In this document: piece after piece, positions 8,086 through 15,542 of the stretch
How the letters are laid out: each line of letters starts with the position of its first letter
Position numbering within the stretch: the first letter of the stretch is position 1
NCBI GenBank assembly: GCA_937942165.1
Contig: CALDFW010000062.1
Coordinates: 1 to 37,612, forward strand
Source: an uncultured bacterium
Lineage (GTDB): Bacteria > Latescibacterota > UBA2968 > UBA8231
Direction of reading: 5' to 3'
DNA length: 37,612 bases
The notes under the pieces: model-generated
Databases searched by the model: none
What the model was told of the DNA's origin: nothing
Seen by the model: the letters and a program-made list of their open reading frames with translations, nothing else
Position numbers and translations under genes: made by a program

Positions 8086-10697
8086 TAGCGCTCGACTCCT
8101 GCGTAGACCGTGAGAAAACCGCGCGTTCGCGTCCGAGTTCCCTCCACTTCAAAGTATCGCCGCGTCATGTCAAAGCCCAGCACGGTCGTAAGGCGATACC
8201 CCTGATAGTCGGAGATATTAGTCAGCTGCCCAACGAGTGTCGTCTCATGAAAGGAGTCTTCATACCCCGGTGGCGTAGGATCGCGTAGCTGGCTAAACCT
8301 GTGGTGCTCAACGCCGCCTTCTATATAGGAGCTCAGGAAAACCGGCAAGCGCGACATGAGAATAAAGATCTCGCTGAGCTCTAGACGGCGCGGCGTGCGA
8401 CGATCGATGGGTGATTCGCGGCGAAATTCACTCTTCCAGGCGGGAATAAGCGTCAGGCGTCCTAGCTGAACGCGGTATTCCGCCTTGTTGACAATCCCGA
8501 AAAAGTATCCCTCTCTACGCTGACCGCGAAGACGTAATTGGACGGATTCATCGCGCTGATGATACCACTGCCATTTAGCGATATTTCTTAGCTTTAGCGC
8601 GGAAAACCTCGTTAGGTTAAGACCTAACCACGTCGTGCTAACCACCGCGTTGCGCGCCGGCAGCGGATCGCGCCGCGGCAGCAGTTCACCGCGCGAGTTG
8701 GGCAGTTGCACCCACTGCAGTAAGTCGTCTTCAATATCGTCTTTAACCCGACGAACATCGCCAAAAAATCGCAGGCGAGCCCAGCTAAACGCGTGATCGG
8801 CCGTCAGGATCGCATAGTCGGCTTTGCTGCGCCCGTCGTCGGCTATTTCACGCAGATGCTGGCGGCCCACCGTCAAACGAACGTCGGGCCATAAGAAAAC
8901 GCCCCCGTACACGTTGTAGCCCCGACGGTCGCGGCGGTAGGGAAAATCGGCCTCTTCGTCGTTTTCAAAGCGATCTACCGTGCCGTTGTGATTCATGTCG
9001 ATGCCGTATAAATACTCCGGTCGATCGGTGTGAAAGCGCAGGAAGGGCTCCTCATAGTCGGGAACGCGATTTGGACTGGCGGGACTGTCGTTTTGGTTAA
9101 AATCAGAGACGAAGTCGTTGTTCTCGTCCCAGCCGGGAAATACGGATACGTCGCCCGAAGTGAAGCCGCTGCGCTCCCAGTCTGGAAAGCGATCCTGATC
9201 GTCGTTATCGTCGACAAACTCGAAGTAGCGGAAGTCCGATCCATAGTCCACCACGCCGTTCTGATCGACCACGTGCAGCCCGGTTCGATAGTTGGCACCC
9301 ATGCGAAACGCCTCTAAGAAGCCAAAATAGGGGTAGCTCTGCTTGGAGACGTTGAGCATCCAAGCCAGTGCCTCATCGCCGCCGACGTGATGCTTCTGCA
9401 GAGCCGGATTGGGATATTGCCTGTACTGGTTATTAACGTTGATCTCCAAATACGCATCTAAACCTTCAAGGTCGGTCATTTCCACCGTAAAACCGGCCAC
9501 TTGATTCGCCGTCGGCAGGCCGTAGTCTATAGAGAGCACGCGCTGGTTGGACGAATCCTTTACGTTGCCCGGCGCTCGCGCTGCGGTCAGGAAGACGACT
9601 TTACCCTGAAAGTTGTTTTGCCGATCAGAAGCCATTTCTACCAAGTAGTCGTTGGCCAAGACCAATTCAATTTGCACGCGCTGAATTTTGCCCGGATCGG
9701 GCCCCGTATAGGAGCGATCCTGCAAATCGTAGCGCAGCGAGATAGACTCGCTGCCGTCGGCCGACAGATAGCCACGTCGCTGGAAGCCGCCCTCTATGAG
9801 CGGGCGAAAGCCAATCTCGGAGCCGCGCGTCTGTTGGCCTTCCGTATCCCAAATAACGATGTCGTGCGCAAAGAGCGCGCCGCCGGCCTCGCCGTCTTCG
9901 GGCGAATCGTCGCGAATTACGACCTCTATCAGCGTCACCTGTCCTACGTTTTGCTCACCCGTCAAATTACCCTTCAGCACGTTGCCATTAAACACTTCTG
10001 TCTGCGTCTGTGCGTGGTGTGCGTTGACAAACGTTCCGCCCACTTTTACAAAGTCGCCCACCTGCATTTCTACGCGTCCGCCGAGCAGACTGGTGTTGTT
10101 AGAGGTCTCCGACCCACCGGTATTGCTTATGCGCGACAGGAGCATCGTGGCCGCGTACTTATCGGATTGGAAGTCCCACTGAATGCCGTTAAAACGAGGC
10201 TTTGAAAAGGTCATCGGCGTCAGCGTAGTGCGCAGTTCGTTGCCGATCGTGATCGCATAGTGAAGCTGCCCCTTGTGATCAGAGGCAATGAGCAGATTGG
10301 AAAACCAACCACCAAACCGGCCATCTTTTCTCAGCAGGGACCCAAAGGGCTGTGGGTTTTGCTGCCGCCAGTCAAATACCAGCCAGCCGCGCGTCAGCAA
10401 GTTTCCATACACGTCGTATATGTAATTGCCCTCTAGCGTCGTAGAGACGTAGCGCTGGTAGTTTTCACGCGCGTAGTTGGAATATTCCCACTGGCGCCAG
10501 TTAAACTCGTTATACAGCTCCTGCGGCACGTACCACTTGCGCACGCTCGGATCCAACGCATCAAAGAGCACGCCGGGGCCCGTGGGCTCCCACGACACCT
10601 TACCGCCGCGCTTTACGTTGCCCAGACGCGCTCCATAGTCCTGAGCACCGAGGGCAGAAGCCGCCAGTACAAGCGCCAATGAGAGGCAGCGTATCAT
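8085..10697 (-). CDS. Large exported protein with EF-hand-like calcium loops, probable outer-membrane/surface beta protein (870 aa)
   Basis: The signal peptide is MIRCLSLALVLAASALGA, with cleavage likely before Gln19. I place the start at ATG 10697; longer in-frame starts lack a signal peptide and read through the small ORF upstream. N-terminal landmarks are VRKWYVPQELYNE and RGWLVFDWRQQNPQP, then KPRFNGIQWDF. Near residues 500-580 come Asp/Asn-rich loops: FEFVDDNDDQDRFPDWE, DENNDFVSDFNQND and DMNHNGTVDRFE. The last (residues 567-578) is a textbook EF-hand loop. The remainder is rich in alternating strands, such as LRFFGDVRRVKDDI and YFFGIVNKAEYRVQLG, as in barrel proteins. It is clearly a paralogue of the 913-aa protein. 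I know no named family for it; function is unknown. Confidence 0.75.
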   Translation of the reverse strand: MIRCLSLALVLAASALGAQDYGARLGNVKRGGKVSWEPTGPGVLFDALDPSVRKWYVPQELYNEFNWRQWEYSNYARENYQRYVSTTLEGNYIYDVYGNLLTRGWLVFDWRQQNPQPFGSLLRKDGRFGGWFSNLLIASDHKGQLHYAITIGNELRTTLTPMTFSKPRFNGIQWDFQSDKYAATMLLSRISNTGGSETSNNTSLLGGRVEMQVGDFVKVGGTFVNAHHAQTQTEVFNGNVLKGNLTGEQNVGQVTLIEVVIRDDSPEDGEAGGALFAHDIVIWDTEGQQTRGSEIGFRPLIEGGFQRRGYLSADGSESISLRYDLQDRSYTGPDPGKIQRVQIELVLANDYLVEMASDRQNNFQGKVVFLTAARAPGNVKDSSNQRVLSIDYGLPTANQVAGFTVEMTDLEGLDAYLEINVNNQYRQYPNPALQKHHVGGDEALAWMLNVSKQSYPYFGFLEAFRMGANYRTGLHVVDQNGVVDYGSDFRYFEFVDDNDDQDRFPDWERSGFTSGDVSVFPGWDENNDFVSDFNQNDSPASPNRVPDYEEPFLRFHTDRPEYLYGIDMNHNGTVDRFENDEEADFPYRRDRRGYNVYGGVFLWPDVRLTVGRQHLREIADDGRSKADYAILTADHAFSWARLRFFGDVRRVKDDIEDDLLQWVQLPNSRGELLPRRDPLPARNAVVSTTWLGLNLTRFSALKLRNIAKWQWYHQRDESVQLRLRGQRREGYFFGIVNKAEYRVQLGRLTLIPAWKSEFRRESPIDRRTPRRLELSEIFILMSRLPVFLSSYIEGGVEHHRFSQLRDPTPPGYEDSFHETTLVGQLTNISDYQGYRLTTVLGFDMTRRYFEVEGTRTRTRGFLTVYAGVER

Positions 10698-10701
10698 TAT
10701 C

Positions 10702-10851
10702 TTATATCGTTGCAAAGTCGATCCCCATAGCACCCTTGGACGGCTCACCTTTTGACGCGCTTTTATCCGAACGCGCAATCGCAGGTATGGTTCTACCGTT
10801 AGAAGTATAGGCCGTGCCAGTACCATCCCGTCGCAGCTTCCTTTCGCGCAT
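10702..10851 (-). CDS. 49-aa small hypothetical protein in the surface operon
   Basis: An ATG at 10851 is preceded by AGGAGG at a 4-base spacing, the strongest ribosome-binding site in this operon. The frame runs 49 codons to TAA at 10702-10704, and the next gene's ATG lies 4 bases further on. The product begins MRERKLRRDGTGTAYTSNGR and continues with Lys/Ser/Gly/Pro-rich sequence ending AMGIDFATI. It is very basic, polar and without a signal peptide or TM segment. It could be a true small protein, a translation-coupling leader for the 870-aa gene, or chance. No family recognised. Confidence 0.5.
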   Translation of the reverse strand: MRERKLRRDGTGTAYTSNGRTIPAIARSDKSASKGEPSKGAMGIDFATI

Positions 10852-10855
10852 AGTA

Positions 10856-10861
10856 CCTCCT
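10856..10861 (-). promoter_or_regulatory. Strong Shine-Dalgarno AGGAGG
   Basis: A perfect AGGAGG lies on the minus strand 4 bases before the ATG at 10851. The two large-protein genes and the FlgD-tailed genes of this operon lack an equally good site and rely on overlaps. This is why the 49-codon ORF is taken seriously. Confidence 0.55.
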
Positions 10862-10905
10862 CGCCCCGTGCGCTCTCTGATAGGCACACAGGCCGCTCCA
10901 GTGGC

Positions 10906-12804
10906 TCAGTAGACAATACCCAACGTGCCCATGTGTTTTTCCTCAAATGCATTGGCGCGCACGCGCAGCACCCAGACGTAGGTGCCCGGCAGCAGCGGCA
11001 CGCCATCAAACGATCCGTCCCATGCCAGTTGGACGGGACCGATACCGCGCTCTTCGTCTATGAGCGCACCCAGTCGACGTCCGGCCAGATCGTAGATCTC
11101 TAGCTGAACGGGGGCTGGACGCGTGAGCTGTAGTATGTTGAAGAAGACATCCCAAACGTCGTTGACGCCATCGCCGTTGGGCGTAAAGAGACGCAAGGGC
11201 ATGGCGATCTCACCGACGAGCTTGCCAATCTGCGGCTTTGGTATGGCCACGGAAAGATCGGATAACTCGGCAATATCGGCCGGTTCAAACTGCACGGCAT
11301 CGCCCGGCGTGAAGGCCTGCGGCACCTCCGGAGCACGACTGTTATACGCACGGCCAGAAAACGTAGTGCCAAACCGAAAAATCGGTAGGTCAAACGTCAG
11401 TTCGAGCAACGCTCCTTCCTCGCGCACCTGTGCAAAGCTGATGCCGAAGCCGTCGTCTCTGATGAAATCAACGTTAAAATCAAACGGTTCGCCGTTGAGT
11501 TTAACTTCGCGCACAGCCGATATGGCAACGCCCGTGTCTACCGCAATCCGATCAAATCCGCGCACGGCTCCACCCTCTTCAAAAAGGCGCACCGCATAGC
11601 GAAAAGAAGCCGCCTCTTCCGCCTCGGCTAGACGCGGGAAAACCTCGGCGACGAGGCGACCAGCAATGGGCGGCTGTATGTAGGAAAAGCTCATTTCGTC
11701 GACCCGCCGTGCCGCGTATAAATCGCCGCGAAACTGGAGCTGAAACTGCACGTAGCGCCGCGGGTTGGGCGCGGCAATCAGCTCTCCGTTGATGGCCGCA
11801 AACCACGGACTCCAATGCTGAACATCCTCAACAATGCCACCGCGCGACGTCGGCAGCAGTTCGACGTATTCCTGCCGAGTCACCTCTACATACGCATTAT
11901 CGGCTGGCGTATCCCCCGGTATAAACTCGCGAAACACCAGAGGCGTATCGTCTAATCCCGTTCGCACGCGCACCGAGAGCGCGGAAAACTCGGGCGTCCC
12001 TATAGCTTCTTCTATCCAATCAACTACGCCGATGGCCGCGCGGTCTCCCATATCAATGATATCCGTATAGTAGATTCCCTCGCGCAGGAAACCCGTGCCG
12101 TATACCTCGACCTCGTCAATCTCAAAGGGCTGGTCGGCAAGCGACTTGATCTTTACATACCGCGCATACTGGGGAGGCACTTCGACATCGACGATAGGCT
12201 CTTCGTTTTCGGTGTCGCGCGCCACCAGCACATCTGGCGTAGTAAAGCTGTCGAGATCCTCATTGATCCACACCTCGTAGCCGCGTAGAAAATCGTTGTG
12301 AAAGGGAGCAGAAGGCGTCTCTACTACCGTGTTGCGCGGATAAAAACGCACCCTAGATACACCGACGGGGGAACCAAAATCCAGAATCAACCAGATACCT
12401 CGCGTCGTAACGCGGGGTTCAAAAAGAGTCGGCTTGCGTTCAAAGGCGAGCTCGTGATCGCCGTTTACCACCCCCTCGAGCTGCGACGGGGGAATCCGTC
12501 CAGACGTCGGAGCCATTACCTTACCGCTGACAAGGACGCGCGAAGCGATATTATCACGCTCATCAAATCGCAGAGGAACGATCCAACCGGGACTGTAGGC
12601 GTAGTCAATACTTCCATCGGGCGAATTAGTCCGCTGCACCTCACCGCTAAAGGCGTTCAGCACAAACGTGGGATCCGTGCCCACTCCACCGCTGCGCCAA
12701 GAGCGCGTCGGCCCACCGAGCACAAACGTCTGAGCAGGCTGCGCCCATACACTCAACCCACCCTCCAAGAGCAATATCCAAGCTGCGATAAGCAGAGCGT
12801 TCAT
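10906..12804 (-). CDS. Secreted protein with discoidin-like region and FlgD-like C-terminal domain (632 aa)
   Basis: The signal peptide is MNALLIAAWILLLEGGLSVWA, cleaved before Gln22. Residues about 100-235 hold discoidin-like strands: WLILDFGSPVGVSRVRFYPR and QYARYVKIKSLADQPFEIDEVEVYG. The middle contains WSPWFAAINGELIAAPNPRR and YVQFQLQF, aligning with the 626- and 841-aa proteins. From about residue 538, LFTPNGDGVNDVWDVFF to LLPGTYVWVLRV is the FlgD/CHU_C-type Ig domain, ending GIVY. It is the nearest relative of the 626-aa protein and sits in the same place relative to its large partner. Its ATG overlaps the stop of the 913-aa gene (ATGA). A structural, calcium- or glycan-binding surface role is inferred; no enzyme motif is seen. 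Confidence 0.8.
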   Translation of the reverse strand: MNALLIAAWILLLEGGLSVWAQPAQTFVLGGPTRSWRSGGVGTDPTFVLNAFSGEVQRTNSPDGSIDYAYSPGWIVPLRFDERDNIASRVLVSGKVMAPTSGRIPPSQLEGVVNGDHELAFERKPTLFEPRVTTRGIWLILDFGSPVGVSRVRFYPRNTVVETPSAPFHNDFLRGYEVWINEDLDSFTTPDVLVARDTENEEPIVDVEVPPQYARYVKIKSLADQPFEIDEVEVYGTGFLREGIYYTDIIDMGDRAAIGVVDWIEEAIGTPEFSALSVRVRTGLDDTPLVFREFIPGDTPADNAYVEVTRQEYVELLPTSRGGIVEDVQHWSPWFAAINGELIAAPNPRRYVQFQLQFRGDLYAARRVDEMSFSYIQPPIAGRLVAEVFPRLAEAEEAASFRYAVRLFEEGGAVRGFDRIAVDTGVAISAVREVKLNGEPFDFNVDFIRDDGFGISFAQVREEGALLELTFDLPIFRFGTTFSGRAYNSRAPEVPQAFTPGDAVQFEPADIAELSDLSVAIPKPQIGKLVGEIAMPLRLFTPNGDGVNDVWDVFFNILQLTRPAPVQLEIYDLAGRRLGALIDEERGIGPVQLAWDGSFDGVPLLPGTYVWVLRVRANAFEEKHMGTLGIVY

Positions 12805-15542
12805 CGATTCAACCCCGCTGTCACCGTCATAAAAACCGTGCTCGCATCTTGACTACCGGCGCCCTTAAAATTGCGCCGCTGCAGCTGCCCACCCGTGCGC
12901 GTAACGATTTGATAGCCCTGATAGGCAGTCTGGTTGCGCAGCTGCACCACGCCCGTCCACGACGTTGCGCCCCGCTCTGCACCCGCGCGCATTCCCTGCA
13001 ACAGCCACAGCCGCCCGGCCTCTATACCCACCTGCAGTTCGGTGCTAAAGAGCTGACGTCCATATTTGGGGAAGTAGCTCACACCGACGCTTTCGGCCAT
13101 CAGCGGCTGCGTCCACATCAGTATCGCCCATTGCTCAATGCTTTCCGAAATGGGCACGCGCGTGCTAAAAGGTCGTTCGCGCCGATATTCACTCTTCCAC
13201 CTCGGCTCTAGCACGCCTAAACCAATGGGAATACTCCACTCTGCTTTGTTAATCACGCCGAGAAAGGAACTCGTTTTTCGCCCTTCGCGCTGGCGGGCCT
13301 CCTCAGCGGTTTCCAACTGCTGAGCCCAGTGCCACTTCACGCGGTGAAAGATACGCACCCCCGGACCTATGCGCTGTTCAACGTCGGCATACAGATCGTT
13401 TTTCCACGCATTTAAACCGGGCAGAACGTCTCGCACGTCGACCATGCGCCCCGGAGCGTCCAAAGGCTGCACCCACTGACGCAGATCGTCCGGTATGTCG
13501 TCTTTGACGCGCGCACCGTGGGCGGCCAAGCGCAGGCGGCCTCCGCGCCCGAGCGAGCGCACCCACGTCGCCAAGTAATAGTGGGAACGCGTGTGCCCAT
13601 CACCGGACAGCAGGCGCATATTCTGGCGTCCCCAAACGCCCTTCAGTCCCGGTATAACTTCGACCTGTATAAAGGCGTTGTACCCGCTGTGATCTTTCTT
13701 GTAGGGATAGTCCGGCAGGATATCGTTTTCAAAGCGATCAATCGTGCCATTGTGGTTCATATCTAAGCCAAAGAGAAACTCAGGGCGATCGGAGCGATAG
13801 CGTAGAAAGGGTTCTTCGTAGTCCGGTAGCAGGTTGCCGTTTTCATTGTGATCGTTGAGAAAATCCCCATTTTCATCTAAGCCAGGCCAGGCAATTTCGC
13901 GTCGATCCGATCGAATCGTACCCGCTCGCTGAGCCGCATCACTGCCCCAGTTGACAAAGAATGGGCGCTGCCATTCGGTCAACCCATTGAGATCATCGTC
14001 ATCATCGACAAACTCATACACTTGAGGAATTGGGTTTTTGTAGCTAATGCGTCCACTCTGATTGCTGATCCAGTAGCTGGTACTGTAGTCGTCTTCCATG
14101 GAGAACAGCTCGGCAAACAGGGTCCAGGGACCGCGCCGATACTGCGCATCTAAATATGATGCAACGGCCAAGTCCGCGCGTTCGTAGTGCCCGTTGATAG
14201 CGGGGTTGGGATAGCGAAAAAAGCGTCGATTCAGCACCCATTCGCCCTGTAGCGACAGCCCTCCCCAGTCTACCACGTTCCAGTCGACGCCGATCAATTC
14301 ACTGGCCGTGGGCAAACCGTAGTCGAGCCGCAAGACGCGCGTATTGCTGTTGTCCTGCACGTTGCCCGCCGAACGGGCGACGGGCAAAAAGACGATCTCG
14401 GCATTGCGCGTCTGTCCGTCGGTCTGTAGGTCAGAGGCCATGTCAATCCGATAGTCGTTGGCCACCGATAGCTCGACGGCAACCCGGCGCAGGTCGTCCG
14501 ATTGTATATCGTCGAAATCTAAGCTCCCCAGATCGTATTCAAGCAGAATACTCGACTCATCGCGCGCAAAAAGTCGCCCGCCCTGCACGACGCCTCCCTC
14601 AACCGTGGGCAGGAAACCGATATCGCGCCCGCGGAGTTCCCGACCGCTGGTATCGACAAGAACAATATCAAATCCCGCCAGTGCGGCACCGACCGTCCCG
14701 CGACCTGGCGAATCGTCGCGCACGCGCACCCACAGCTTGTCGAGCGGTTGATTCTGACGCACTGTGAGAATGCCGTGCAGCGGGTTTCCCTCGTCAAACT
14801 CGACCTGCGTCAATACGTTGTGGGCGTTGACATAGGTCACGCCGAGCGTCGACTGAGCGCCCACCTGCATCTGCGCGTGCCCCGCCATAAGCGTGGTCGA
14901 GTTGGTCTGAGCTTCTTCGTCTGGATTGCTCGGGCGCGAGAGCAGAAGCGTGCTGCTGTAGCGCTCAGCCGCATAGTCTAAGCGCACGCCGTTAAAACGA
15001 GGCTTGTAAAACGTCAGCGGCGTAAAGCGCGTGAAAATTTCGTCGCCGATCATCAGGCGGTAGGCTCCAGTGCCACGCTCGTCCGACGCGATGACGAGCC
15101 GACTAAAAAAATCGCGATAGGCCGGACGCTGGTCACCCTGTAGACGCAGACTCGACAGACCGCCTAGGTTTTTGTCGACGACGCTGCCGCGCGGGCCGGG
15201 CTGCTCCTGCATCCAGCTGTAGACCAACCAGCCGCGCCCCAGCGGATTGCCGAAGGTGTCATACGCCTCTTCTCCCTCGAGCAAACGGCTCAAATACCTG
15301 GCATAGTCATCGCGCGCGTAGTTTGTCGACTCGGCGTACCAGGGACCCATATACGTCTCCGGCAGATGGCGTGGTGCATACCACTTGTGCAGGGAGGGCG
15401 AGACATACTCCATTTCGAAGGTCTCACCGTATGGGTTAATTGTCGCGGTGCCCCAGCGCTGTGGGTCGACCTCCCGACCCTGTCCCCACGCTGAGCCAAA
15501 GGCCGTCAATACTAGCGCAACCAGCGCGCTCAGACGCATCAA
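12801..15542 (-). CDS. Large exported protein with EF-hand-like calcium loops, paralogue of the 870-aa protein (913 aa)
   Basis: The signal peptide is MMRLSALVALVLTAFGSAWG, cleaved before Gln21. It matches the 870-aa protein along its length: LHKWYAPRHLPE, RGWLVYSWMQEQPGPRGS, KPRFNGVRLDY, TYVNAHNVLTQVEF, LDYGLPTASEL, FRYPNPAINGHYERAD, YEFVDDDDDLNGLTEW. The acidic loop region includes DENGDFLNDHNENGNLLPD and the EF-hand loop DMNHNGTIDRFE at residues 594-605. The C-terminus TVFMTVTAGLNR parallels LTVYAGVER of the paralogue, so neither ends in the aromatic residue of a classical barrel protein. Its ATG overlaps the stop of the 841-aa gene (ATGA). The envelope location is inferred from the signal peptide and strand-rich sequence. 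Function is unknown. Confidence 0.75.
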   Translation of the reverse strand: MMRLSALVALVLTAFGSAWGQGREVDPQRWGTATINPYGETFEMEYVSPSLHKWYAPRHLPETYMGPWYAESTNYARDDYARYLSRLLEGEEAYDTFGNPLGRGWLVYSWMQEQPGPRGSVVDKNLGGLSSLRLQGDQRPAYRDFFSRLVIASDERGTGAYRLMIGDEIFTRFTPLTFYKPRFNGVRLDYAAERYSSTLLLSRPSNPDEEAQTNSTTLMAGHAQMQVGAQSTLGVTYVNAHNVLTQVEFDEGNPLHGILTVRQNQPLDKLWVRVRDDSPGRGTVGAALAGFDIVLVDTSGRELRGRDIGFLPTVEGGVVQGGRLFARDESSILLEYDLGSLDFDDIQSDDLRRVAVELSVANDYRIDMASDLQTDGQTRNAEIVFLPVARSAGNVQDNSNTRVLRLDYGLPTASELIGVDWNVVDWGGLSLQGEWVLNRRFFRYPNPAINGHYERADLAVASYLDAQYRRGPWTLFAELFSMEDDYSTSYWISNQSGRISYKNPIPQVYEFVDDDDDLNGLTEWQRPFFVNWGSDAAQRAGTIRSDRREIAWPGLDENGDFLNDHNENGNLLPDYEEPFLRYRSDRPEFLFGLDMNHNGTIDRFENDILPDYPYKKDHSGYNAFIQVEVIPGLKGVWGRQNMRLLSGDGHTRSHYYLATWVRSLGRGGRLRLAAHGARVKDDIPDDLRQWVQPLDAPGRMVDVRDVLPGLNAWKNDLYADVEQRIGPGVRIFHRVKWHWAQQLETAEEARQREGRKTSSFLGVINKAEWSIPIGLGVLEPRWKSEYRRERPFSTRVPISESIEQWAILMWTQPLMAESVGVSYFPKYGRQLFSTELQVGIEAGRLWLLQGMRAGAERGATSWTGVVQLRNQTAYQGYQIVTRTGGQLQRRNFKGAGSQDASTVFMTVTAGLNR

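Noticed and set aside
9501-10205. 234-codon open frame on the plus strand inside the 870-aa gene
   Set aside because: The opposite frame encodes a protein with a clear paralogue; this translation shows no signal peptide, domain or start signal.
10698-11009. Longer N-terminus (104 extra residues) for the 870-aa protein
   Set aside because: It would bury the signal peptide starting at 10697 and overlaps the end of the 632-aa gene; the extra sequence is not protein-like.
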